NCBI RefSeq assembly: GCF_004349215.1
Contig: NZ_SMKU01000036.1
Span: forward strand, 1-42,926
Reading direction: 5' to 3'
DNA length: 42,926 nucleotides
Source: Actinomadura rubrisoli
Lineage (GTDB): Bacteria; Actinomycetota; Actinomycetes; Streptosporangiales; Streptosporangiaceae
Part shown: piece by piece, positions 8,123-15,116 of the stretch
Position numbering within the stretch: position 1 is the stretch's first letter
Layout of the letters: every line of letters begins with the position of its first letter
Translations under genes and position numbers: made by a program
Notes under the pieces: model-generated
Told to the model about the DNA's origin: nothing
Seen by the model: only the letters and a program-made list of their open reading frames with translations
Database searches by the model: none

Positions 8123-8503
8123 ATGCCGGGCAGGCACGTGGGTCGTTCCGGCGGGTACCTGACGGCTCCACCACCGCCTGAAGTGCAGCGGGCCGATCTC
8201 GCGGCCAGGGTGCCGCAGCGCGAGCGGGTGACGTACCTGTCCCACTTGCAGGCCCGGTTCGCCGGGGACGTCAGGACCACCACAGGCTTCGGGGTCATCA
8301 ACCAAGAACTCGTGCTGAACGTGATACCCGTCCTTCAGAAGGGCACGCGGGGGCCGCTTCCCAAGGCGCGGGTCGTCGGGTGCTGCTACGACCGCCGGTC
8401 CGGCGGGTGGTGGTTCTACTGGCTCGCCACGGGCAGACGCATCGCTCCGGCGAACGAGCTGGACGCGGCGGCGCGGATCGTCCTGAAGGCGGGGCCCGCC
8501 TGA
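8123..8503 (+). CDS. Hypothetical protein, 126 aa
   Basis: The ATG at 8123 sits one base past the preceding stop codon, with a GGAG site overlapping that gene's end. This indicates a two-gene operon. I do not recognise the family. The N-terminal 25 residues are rich in Gly and Pro. The core is basic, with VGCCYDRRSGGWWFYWLATGR (about 90-110) giving a Cys-Cys pair and an aromatic cluster that suggests a small beta-sheet domain. It has no export signal. Strong hairpins at 8568-8650 follow, so the operon probably ends before hisS. Confidence 0.75.
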   Translation: MPGRHVGRSGGYLTAPPPPEVQRADLAARVPQRERVTYLSHLQARFAGDVRTTTGFGVINQELVLNVIPVLQKGTRGPLPKARVVGCCYDRRSGGWWFYWLATGRRIAPANELDAAARIVLKAGPA

Positions 8504-8567
8504 GTTCCCCGCCGTAGACGGCGCGGCCGATGGGCGTTCGGCCGGGGAAGGGCCGTCCGGCGGGTGA

Positions 8568-8613
8568 GGGGCCTGGGACCGCGCGACGTGGAGGGGACGC
8601 GGCCCCAGGCCCC
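8568..8613 (+). terminator. Hairpin downstream of the unknown gene pair
   Basis: GGGGCCTGGG and CCCAGGCCCC pair perfectly (8568-8577 with 8604-8613). After one mismatch, a further 5-bp stem (8579-8583 with 8598-8602) closes a 14-base loop. It lies about 65 bases past the stop codon. Confidence 0.5.
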
Positions 8614-8619
8614 ATTTCA

Positions 8620-8650
8620 GCCGGGCGGGGGCGGCTTGCCCCCGCCCGGC
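8620..8650 (+). terminator. Strong GC hairpin before hisS
   Basis: A perfect 13-bp stem (8620-8632 with 8638-8650) closes a 5-base loop, immediately after the hairpin ending at 8613. The tandem hairpins probably insulate hisS from upstream transcription. A leader attenuator is possible but no competing fold was seen. Confidence 0.6.
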
Positions 8651-8727
8651 CCGGACTCCCGGTGCCGGGGAGGGCACTCCATTAGTTTGGAGGCTTCCAT
8701 AGGCACGTTCGGGCAGAAGGGTTCTCC

Positions 8728-10044
8728 ATGGCATCGCAGCAGTTCGAGCCGCCGTCGGGTACGCGGGACTTTCTCGCGGCCGACCTGCGTCAGCGCGAGC
8801 GGGTCTTCCAGGCGGCGCGGCGGGTGTTCGAGCGATACGGCTTCGAGCCCTTGCAGACCCCGGCCTTCGAGCGTCTGGAGACCTTGACCGGCAAGTACGG
8901 GGACGAGGGCGACAAGCTCATCTTCAAGATCCTCAAGCGGGGGGCACACGAGGCCAGCGGCGAGGCGGACATGGCCTTGCGCTACGACCTGACCGTGCCG
9001 CTGGCGCGGGTGGTCGCGGCATATGGGAGCCAACTCCCCACCCCGTACAAGCGGTACGCGATCGGGCCTGTGTGGCGAGCCGACCGTCCCGGCAAGGGCC
9101 GGTTCCGCGAGTTCACCCAGTGCGACGTCGACGTGGTGGGCTCCTCGTCGCCTCTGGTGGAGGCCGAGGTGGTGTGCGCGGGTGCCGATGCCCTGGTCGC
9201 GATGGGGGTCGAGGACTTCACGATCCTGATCAACAGCCGCAAGGCGCTGACCGGGCTCATGCAGGTGTACGGCGTCCCCGCGGATCGGGCGGCGGGCGCT
9301 TTGATCACGCTGGACAAGCTGGACAAACAGCGGCCGGCGGACGTGGCAGCCGAGCTGGTGGAGGCGCGCGGCCTGGACCAGGGCACCGCTGAGAAGCTGG
9401 TGAGCGACGTGACCGCCGACGACGCCACTGACCGGATGCGGGCGGCGCTCAAGGACAGCCCGGAGGGCGCCGAGGGGCTGGCCGAGGTGGACCGGCTGCT
9501 GGAGTTGGCGGGGCCGTACGTGGGCGAGGGCCGTATCCGGTTCGCGCCGAACCTGGTGCGGGGCCTGGACTACTACACGGGCGCGATCTGGGAAGTGGTC
9601 GCCCCGGGGCTCCCCGGCTCGATCGCCAGCGGCGGGCGGTACGACCACCTGATTCAGGCGATGGGCGGCCCGGACGTGACCGCGTGCGGGTTCTCGATCG
9701 GGGTGGAGCGGATCATTGGGGCGCTGGGGGCCGCCGGTGATCAGACCGACCATATCGACGTTGCGGTCACGGTGATGGACGAGGCGTACGTCACAGACGC
9801 GCTCGGGTTCGCGCAGGAGCTTCGCCGAGCGGGGTGGGCGGCGGAAGTCTTCCTCGGCGCCAGCCGGAAGTTGGGCAAGCAGCTCAAGTGGGCAGCCGAC
9901 CGCCGTGCCCGCTATGCGCTGCTCCAGGGGGCCAGTGAGCACGCCGCGGAAGCGGTCACGGTCCGGGACATGGAGACCGGCGACCAGGAGCGGGTTTCGG
10001 TCGGCGGCCTCTTCACGGCCCTGGATTCCAAACTCAGGATGTAG
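8728..10044 (+). CDS. hisS: Histidyl-tRNA synthetase, eukaryote-like type
   Basis: The 438-residue class II synthetase charges tRNA-His with histidine in the cytoplasm. Visible motifs: LRYDLTVP (84-91), motif 2 VWRADRPGKGRFREFTQCDVD (within 115-135), the histidine motifs RGLDYYTG (about 278) and GGRYDHL (about 302), motif 3 FSIGVERI (about 322), and a C-terminal anticodon-binding domain (about 340-435). The wording RYDLTVP and REFTQCDVD matches the eukaryotic/archaeal form rather than the usual bacterial form (which has RPEGT and QFHQ). AAGGG lies seven bases before the ATG. The typical actinobacterial hisS neighbours are absent, so this may be a second copy; the window cannot show whether another exists. 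Confidence 0.93.
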   Translation: MASQQFEPPSGTRDFLAADLRQRERVFQAARRVFERYGFEPLQTPAFERLETLTGKYGDEGDKLIFKILKRGAHEASGEADMALRYDLTVPLARVVAAYGSQLPTPYKRYAIGPVWRADRPGKGRFREFTQCDVDVVGSSSPLVEAEVVCAGADALVAMGVEDFTILINSRKALTGLMQVYGVPADRAAGALITLDKLDKQRPADVAAELVEARGLDQGTAEKLVSDVTADDATDRMRAALKDSPEGAEGLAEVDRLLELAGPYVGEGRIRFAPNLVRGLDYYTGAIWEVVAPGLPGSIASGGRYDHLIQAMGGPDVTACGFSIGVERIIGALGAAGDQTDHIDVAVTVMDEAYVTDALGFAQELRRAGWAAEVFLGASRKLGKQLKWAADRRARYALLQGASEHAAEAVTVRDMETGDQERVSVGGLFTALDSKLRM

Positions 10045-10080
10045 GTGCACCCAGCACCTAACACATACCGGAGGTGGATC

Positions 10081-10692
10081 ATGGGCGTTCAAGCCGAGCG
10101 GGTCTTCGCCGCCGTTGCCGAGCGGGGGTTTCCCGACCCCTGGGCGGCGTTCGGCGAGCATCTGTCATGGGAAGCCGCGTTCGCCGTCCAGCTCAAGGAC
10201 CGGATCGACGCGGCCCGTAAGGGGCCGAACGGTCCGGCGGCCGACGAGGCTCTGGAGCTGTTCGCTCGCAAGGCGGCCAACCTGGAGGCGGCCGGGCGGC
10301 TGCTGGCCAAGGTCACCGAGGAGTACGACGCCACGGGTACGTGGGCCATCCTGGACGAGCGGGCGGCCCGGCTGGACGTGGCCGACATGACCGAGCGGTG
10401 GGCCAGGGGCCTGGTGCACCATCCGTTCCCGATCGCGCTGCGGTCCCTGGAGTTCAACTGGGGCTACATGAAGGAACACGGGGTGCGGGCGTTCTACGAG
10501 ATGACCGCCCGCTACGTCGCCGATCTTGCTGAGAACACCGCGCGGTGGCGGGCGGCGTTCGTCGTCGAGCGTGAGAGCGGCGTTGTCGACCGCATCACCA
10601 CCATGGAAGCCGATCTCGCCAGCGAGGAAGCCCCGATGCACTGTGACATATGCAAGAAGACGATTGCGGGGCTGCTTTACCTGGATGGCTGA
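10081..10692 (+). CDS. Hypothetical protein with C-terminal CxxC, 203 aa
   Basis: The ATG at 10081 follows GGAGG at seven bases and lies 36 bases past hisS, so it is probably co-transcribed with it. A GTG at 10045 in the same frame is less likely. The protein appears almost wholly alpha-helical and carries a Cys188-x-x-Cys191 pair in HCDICKK near the C-terminus, as in a half zinc ribbon. I do not recognise the family. It has no signal peptide or membrane segment. Linkage to a eukaryote-like HisRS suggests a shared function, but nothing in the sequence identifies it. Confidence 0.8.
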   Translation: MGVQAERVFAAVAERGFPDPWAAFGEHLSWEAAFAVQLKDRIDAARKGPNGPAADEALELFARKAANLEAAGRLLAKVTEEYDATGTWAILDERAARLDVADMTERWARGLVHHPFPIALRSLEFNWGYMKEHGVRAFYEMTARYVADLAENTARWRAAFVVERESGVVDRITTMEADLASEEAPMHCDICKKTIAGLLYLDG

Positions 10693-10744
10693 GTTGTGCG
10701 GGGGCGGTCGTTGTGGGTTGTCGGGGCGCTATTAGGATTTGGAG

Positions 10745-11653
10745 ATGCGATTCGCCATCTCCATCCCGCAGGACGTGACCGACCGTGAATTCGACCCTGC
10801 CGGGTTCCGCGCCTTCATGGAGCGGGCCGAGGCGTTCGGGTTCGACAGTGCCTGGACGCAGGAACAGGTACTGGGCCCGGCGTCCCGGCTGAGCCCGATC
10901 GAGGCCATGACCTATGCGGCCGCGTGCACCGAGCGGATCCGGCTGGGGTGCGCGGTGTTCGTCAGCCCGCTGCACAGTCCCGTCCACCTGGCCAGGAGCC
11001 TGACCACGCTGGACCAGCTCAGCCGGGGTCGTGTCGAAGTGGGCGTCGGCATCGGCGGACGAGGCCGGATGCTCGGGGCGTTCGGGGTGGATCCGGACAG
11101 CCTGACCGCCCGGTTCACCGAGGGGCTGGATCTGATGAAGGCGTGCTGGACGCAGCCGCGCATCAGCTTCGACGGGCGCTTCTGGCAACTCGACGACGCC
11201 TCCATGGAGCCCAAACCGTTTCAGAAGCCGCATCCACCGATCTGGTTCGGCGGCTCCCATCCGGCGGCGTTGCGGCGTGCCGTCCGGTACGGGGACGGGT
11301 TCTTCGGCGCCGGGTCGGCGACGACCGCGCAATTCGCCGAGCAGGCGCGCATTGTGCGTGAGGAACTCGCAACGGAAGGACGGGATGCCGGTTTCCGGAT
11401 CGCCAAACGCGTCTATATCGCGGTGGGCGACGACGCCGCGCGGACCCGGGAGCGGGGGGCCGCCGCTCTGGAGCGGCTCTACGGGCGGGGGGATCTGACT
11501 CCCGTCGGCGTTTACGGCCCTCCGGACGCGTGCGCGGAGGGACTGCGCGAGGTGGTGGACGCGGGAGCCGAACTGGTCTTGCTCACCCCGCTCTTCGACG
11601 ACGCGGAGCAGTTGGAGCGGCTCGCCACTGAGGTCGTGCCACGACTGATTTGA
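10745..11653 (+). CDS. LLM class flavin-dependent oxidoreductase
   Basis: The 302-residue product reads as a luciferase-like TIM-barrel monooxygenase or F420-dependent reductase. It shows FGFDSAWTQEQ near residues 33-43, IRLGCAVFVSPLHSPVHLAR near 66-85, the GRVEVGVGIGG strand-loop (about 97-107) and KPHPPIWFGGSHPAALRRA near 161-180. These enzymes use FMNH2 or coenzyme F420 on small organic substrates. The substrate cannot be read from sequence. AGGA at 10734-10737 is seven bases before the ATG at 10745; a TTG at 10739 is less likely. It lies 52 bases past the CxxC protein gene on the same strand. Confidence 0.92.
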   Translation: MRFAISIPQDVTDREFDPAGFRAFMERAEAFGFDSAWTQEQVLGPASRLSPIEAMTYAAACTERIRLGCAVFVSPLHSPVHLARSLTTLDQLSRGRVEVGVGIGGRGRMLGAFGVDPDSLTARFTEGLDLMKACWTQPRISFDGRFWQLDDASMEPKPFQKPHPPIWFGGSHPAALRRAVRYGDGFFGAGSATTAQFAEQARIVREELATEGRDAGFRIAKRVYIAVGDDAARTRERGAAALERLYGRGDLTPVGVYGPPDACAEGLREVVDAGAELVLLTPLFDDAEQLERLATEVVPRLI

Positions 11654-11810
11654 GATGCGCCGAACTGCTTCCGTCTCAGATGTTCAGGGGATTCTCTCTT
11701 GACGCTCCGGTCTCTTTGAGAGAGGGATCAGTGTTGTCCACGATGGCCATCGGGGTTGTCGATCAATACCGTGACGTTCGTCTTGTCCACTCTCGTCAGG
11801 GAAGGTCGGC

Positions 11811-12299
11811 TTGAACCCCCATCACTCATCACGCAGAACGGCCAGGGGATTGGCGGTCGCGGGAACCGCGGGCGTGCTCCTGGTGGCAATGGTGCCGGCG
11901 AACGCCTCCGCCGAGGACACCGCGGTTCTCAGGCCGCGGCAGGTGGCCACCGCACCGCCCGCCGACGGCCAGGCGGCGGCGCGGGCTCGCTGGTTCACCC
12001 TCTGGGCCGGTCAGAAGAGGGTGAACCGCCTGTCTGGATGGACGACGCCGAGCCGCAAGTCCAAGCGTCGTGTTCTGCAGGCCATCGTCAAATGTTCCAG
12101 CGGCAGCACCGTGGGCACGTGGCTGTACCACAAGGTGGGCGGTAACTGGAGGCTGAAGAAGGTGAACGGGCCCCGGGCCTGCAACGGCCGCCCGATCTAC
12201 ACTCGCATCTCTGATGCGAAGGTCGGCCGCAGTTACCGCCTCTTCATCGGCGTCAAGCGCACGCAGACGGTCAAGGCGGGGTTGCAGAACTACGGCTGA
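11811..12299 (+). CDS. Secreted protein of unknown function, 162 aa
   Basis: The best start is a TTG at 11811 with GGGAAGG six bases upstream. Residues 1-34 form a Sec or Tat-like signal peptide: twin Arg at 8-9, a hydrophobic core near 13-29, and cleavage likely after ASA. The mature part is basic, with WFTLWAGQKR, then KSKRRVLQAIVKC and a second Cys near residue 127, which could form one disulfide. I do not recognise the family; a small beta-rich extracellular domain is plausible. It ends in a shared terminator facing the hydrolase gene. The 157-bp upstream gap holds no other gene. Confidence 0.75.
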   Translation: MNPHHSSRRTARGLAVAGTAGVLLVAMVPANASAEDTAVLRPRQVATAPPADGQAAARARWFTLWAGQKRVNRLSGWTTPSRKSKRRVLQAIVKCSSGSTVGTWLYHKVGGNWRLKKVNGPRACNGRPIYTRISDAKVGRSYRLFIGVKRTQTVKAGLQNYG

Positions 12300-12306
12300 A
12301 CCCCAA

Positions 12307-12342
12307 GAAGGGCCTCGGAGCATTCCCGCTCCGAGGCCCTTC
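12307..12342. terminator. Bidirectional terminator between convergent genes
   Basis: A perfect 15-bp stem (12307-12321 with 12328-12342) closes a 6-base loop. It is placed between the stop codons of the rightward secreted protein and the leftward hydrolase and can serve both. Confidence 0.8.
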
Positions 12343-12349
12343 CCGGCGG

Positions 12350-13318
12350 CTACCGCGAGTGCTTGCGCAGGAACTTGCGCAGTGCGGGGTTGTAGACGTC
12401 GGAACGTTCCCAATGCGGTTGGTGGCCGCATTCATTGGCGACCAGCAGTTCGACGTTGCGGAAGTGGCGGCCCATGATCCGCTGCACCGACGGCGGGCTG
12501 TAGAGGTCGCCGTCGCCCCACAGCAGCAGGGTGGGCACCCGCAGCCGCTCGACGTCCGTCCAGGTGGGGCTGTTGACGTTCGGCTGGTTGACCTCGGTGT
12601 GCAGGGCCCTGTGGTGGATTTCGAGCCATTCCCCGACGCCCTTGGGGTTGATCGCCCGGTAGGACGGTCCGAGCTCGATGAAGTCCGGGGGCATCTCGTT
12701 GAAGCCGGCGGGCCGCAGCCGGGCGAGCATGTCGCGGTAGTCCTGGTTCTTCACGCCCGTCAGGCTGCCGCTGATCACCAGGCCGTGCAGCCGGTCCGGA
12801 TGGGACAGCGCGTAGTCGAGCGCCAGGCCCCCGCCAGCGGCGACGCCGATCGCGTGGAAGCGGTCGATGCCGAGGTGCTCGATGAGGGCGTGCAGGTCCC
12901 CGGTGCCGGTTCCCGGCGCGTCCGCGGGCCCCGCGTCGGACTTGTAGTGGCCGCGCCGGGAATAGGCGATCACGCGGTAGCCGGCCTTGGCGAAGTAGGG
13001 CTGCTGGTACGGCCAGCTCTCCGCGCTGCCCGTGTAGGGGTGCAGGAAGATGATCGGGGTCCCGCGGCCTCCGGTGTCCCAGTACCACAGACGCGCGCCG
13101 GGCACCGGCACGTATCCCTGCGTGGCACGGACCTGCTCGGGGATCGGGATGGGCGTCAGCGGAGAGTCGGGACGGGGGATGGCGGCGGCCACGGCGGTTC
13201 CGGCGCCGGCGGCGAGCACCGCGCCGCCCGCCGCGAGCGCCGTGGCACCTCCCAGCAGTCCCCGGCGGCCGATGATCGGAGTCTTCTCTGTCGGCGTGGT
13301 GGAGTCCTTCGACGTCAC
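12350..13318 (-). CDS. Exported alpha/beta-hydrolase-fold protein lacking the nucleophile Ser
   Basis: The 322-residue protein has a twin-arginine signal (RRG at 18-20, hydrophobic stretch to about 46), so export folded is likely. The alpha/beta hydrolase fold is clear: FLHPYTGSAESW (91-102), YSRRGHYKSD (119-128), WGDGDLYSP and a late CGHQPHWE. However, the nucleophile elbow reads Gly158-Val-Ala160-Ala-Gly162-Gly where Gly-x-Ser-x-Gly is expected. The catalytic Ser is therefore replaced by Ala, while the Asp and His candidates remain. It may be a non-hydrolytic member (lyase, binding protein) or inactive. The start is GTG at 13318 with GGGAGG upstream. Its promoter overlaps a 17-bp operator. 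Confidence 0.88.
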   Translation of the reverse strand: MTSKDSTTPTEKTPIIGRRGLLGGATALAAGGAVLAAGAGTAVAAAIPRPDSPLTPIPIPEQVRATQGYVPVPGARLWYWDTGGRGTPIIFLHPYTGSAESWPYQQPYFAKAGYRVIAYSRRGHYKSDAGPADAPGTGTGDLHALIEHLGIDRFHAIGVAAGGGLALDYALSHPDRLHGLVISGSLTGVKNQDYRDMLARLRPAGFNEMPPDFIELGPSYRAINPKGVGEWLEIHHRALHTEVNQPNVNSPTWTDVERLRVPTLLLWGDGDLYSPPSVQRIMGRHFRNVELLVANECGHQPHWERSDVYNPALRKFLRKHSR

Positions 13319-13377
13319 TCAAGACCTCCCAGATCTTGGCGATGGTGACCCGGGCGGGGGGCCGCACACTCAGCAGG

Positions 13378-13404
13378 AATATAGCCGACTGTTGATAACA
13401 TCAA
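13378..13404 (-). promoter_or_regulatory. Predicted promoter of the hydrolase gene
   Basis: On the minus strand, TATATT (13378-13383) is a good -10 box and TTGATG (13399-13404) a possible -35 box with a short 15-bp spacer. Transcription would begin about 50 bases before the GTG start. The palindrome at 13390-13406 covers the -35 and spacer. Confidence 0.5.
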
Positions 13405-13406
13405 CA
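13390..13406. promoter_or_regulatory. 17-bp palindromic operator, site 1
   Basis: TGTTGAT-AAC-ATCAACA is a perfect 7+3+7 inverted repeat overlapping the -35 region of the hydrolase promoter, a typical repressor position. TetR or MarR family proteins bind sites of this size; no such regulator gene is in the window. Confidence 0.65.
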
Positions 13407-13453
13407 CCCTTGGGTGAGGTTGTGTTTGTGTGCTACTGGGGAGGGTGGTGCGA

Positions 13454-13483
13454 TTGAGGTTTCCTGATTGGGGCTGTTGATAA
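13454..13483 (+). promoter_or_regulatory. Predicted promoter of the FHA-kinase gene
   Basis: TTGAGG (13454-13459) and TGATAA (13478-13483), 18 bp apart, are a plausible pair of -35 and -10 boxes. The -10 box lies inside operator site 2. The call is weak on sequence alone and gains support from the operator position. Confidence 0.35.
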
Positions 13484-13491
13484 ACACAACA
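13475..13491. promoter_or_regulatory. 17-bp operator, site 2
   Basis: TGTTGATAAACACAACA matches site 1 at 14 of 17 bases. It is nested in a wider inverted repeat, GGGCTGTTG with CAACAGCCC (13471-13479 with 13487-13495). It overlaps the predicted -10 box of the rightward kinase gene. Confidence 0.6.
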
Positions 13492-13585
13492 GCCCTGGTC
13501 GGAGAAACGACCAGCGGTCGACCGGGAAGGCATGAGGAGGCCGCATCGGGCATCCTGGCGTCGGGCCGATCGATCGAGGAGGGGC

Positions 13586-14971
13586 ATGACGGGCAGCACG
13601 GCGCCGGAGCCGCCCACGGTAACGCTGACCCTGGTCAAGGGCCGGCTCGACCGCACCGAGTTCGTGTTCGACGAGCGGACCACCTGCGTCCTCGGCCGTG
13701 CGGACGACTGCGCGCCCCGGCTGCCCGACGACGAGCATCACCGCACCGTCTCCCGGCACCACTGCCTCATCGACGTCAACCCGCCCGACGTGCGCGTCCG
13801 CGACTTCGGCAGCCTCAACGGCACCTACGTCAACGGCAGCAAGATCGGCCAGCGGGAGAAGCACCTGACGGCCGAGGAGGGGGCGGCGCGGTCCTATCCC
13901 GAGCACGACCTGGCCGACGGCGACGAGATCCGGCTCGGCGAGACGGTCTTCCGGGTGGACGTCCGGCTCCCGACCGGAGCGGGCACCCGGGTCATGGCCC
14001 GGTGCGCGAAGTGCGGCCGCGAGGTCGGCGACGAGATCGGCGCCAGGTCCGGCGAGTACGTCTGCGCGGACTGCCGGCAGGACCCCGCCGCCGTCGCCCG
14101 GCTCCTCGTCGACCTCGCGCGGAGCGAGCGCCGCGACCTCGCCCCGATCGCCGGGTACGCCGTCCTGCGGGAACTGGGCCGGGGCGGCATGGGCGCGGTG
14201 TACCTGGCCCGCCACGAGGACACCGGCGCCGAGGTGGCGCTGAAGGTGATGCTCCCGAAGGTCGCGGCGAACGCCGTCTCGCGCGCCCGCTTCCTGCGCG
14301 AGGCCGAGCTGACCCGCGCCCTGCGGCACCCCAACATCGCCGCCCTGTACGACGCCGGCTCCGCCAACGGCGTCTTCTACTTCACGACCGAGTACTGCGC
14401 GGGCGGCAGCCTGGACCGGCTCCTGGCCGACCGGGGCGGCCGCCTTCCCGCCGCCGAGGCCGTCCGGCTCGCCGTCCAGGTGCTGGACGGCCTGGAGCAC
14501 GCGCACGGCGAGGGCGTCGTGCACCGCGATCTCAGCCCGTCCAACATCCTCCTGCGGGACGCGGGCGACGGCTCCCCGGTGGCCAAGATCGCCGACTTCG
14601 GCCTGGCCAAGGCGTTCGACCAGGCCGGCCTGAGCGGCCTCACCCGGACCGGCGCCACCGCGGGCAAGCCCGGCTACATGCCCCGCCAGCAGGTCGTCAA
14701 CTTCCGGAACGTCGCGCCCGCCGTGGACGTCTGGGCGCTGGCCGCCTGCCTCTACCACGTCCTGACCGGCGAGGTCCCCCGGCGGTTCCGGCGAGGCAAG
14801 GACCCCTGGCAGACCATCCTCCAGGAGAAGCCCACGCCGATCCGGCAGCGCGACCCGGACATCCCGCGCGCCCTGGCCGCCGTCATCGACCAGGGCCTCC
14901 AGGAACGTCCGTCCATCGGCTTCCAGCACGCGGCCGACCTGCGCCGGGCCCTCCTCGCCGCCACCACTTAA
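13586..14971 (+). CDS. FHA / zinc-ribbon / Ser-Thr protein kinase
   Basis: The 461-residue cytoplasmic protein has three parts. An FHA domain (about 10-128) shows GR (37-38), SRHH (56-59) and NGT (78-80), the phosphothreonine-binding residues. A four-Cys zinc ribbon follows (C140, C143, C160, C163). The kinase domain (about 190-460) has GRGGMGAVY (198-206), Lys220, Glu239, HRDLSPSN (313-320) and DFG (337-339). The Lys usual after HRDL is Ser317; the other catalytic residues are intact. There is no membrane helix. The ATG at 13586 has GAGGAGGGG upstream. The next gene encodes a NERD-helicase, so the kinase may sense phosphorylated partners and regulate it. Confidence 0.92.
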   Translation: MTGSTAPEPPTVTLTLVKGRLDRTEFVFDERTTCVLGRADDCAPRLPDDEHHRTVSRHHCLIDVNPPDVRVRDFGSLNGTYVNGSKIGQREKHLTAEEGAARSYPEHDLADGDEIRLGETVFRVDVRLPTGAGTRVMARCAKCGREVGDEIGARSGEYVCADCRQDPAAVARLLVDLARSERRDLAPIAGYAVLRELGRGGMGAVYLARHEDTGAEVALKVMLPKVAANAVSRARFLREAELTRALRHPNIAALYDAGSANGVFYFTTEYCAGGSLDRLLADRGGRLPAAEAVRLAVQVLDGLEHAHGEGVVHRDLSPSNILLRDAGDGSPVAKIADFGLAKAFDQAGLSGLTRTGATAGKPGYMPRQQVVNFRNVAPAVDVWALAACLYHVLTGEVPRRFRRGKDPWQTILQEKPTPIRQRDPDIPRALAAVIDQGLQERPSIGFQHAADLRRALLAATT

Positions 14972-15047
14972 TGGGAGCTGCCAGGTCGGCCGCCGGCATC
15001 CCCGGCGCGGACGTTCGCGCGTTGCGGCGATAAAACGGTCGATGGAC

Positions 15048-15059
15048 TGCCGATCGGCA
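15048..15059. promoter_or_regulatory. 12-bp palindrome upstream of the NERD-helicase gene
   Basis: TGCCGATCGGCA is a perfect palindrome in an AT-richer patch 58 bases before the start codon. It could be a protein-binding site in a separate promoter for the helicase gene. The position is the only support. Confidence 0.3.
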
Positions 15060-15116
15060 ATAATCGCTGCTATCTGTTAGGGAACGTGACTTTCTGGCGA
15101 AGTCGAGGTCGAGGCG

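Noticed and set aside
8504..8727. T-box or other riboswitch leader for hisS
   Set aside because: No T-box sequence or specifier loop was found; the hairpins are better explained as terminators of the upstream operon.
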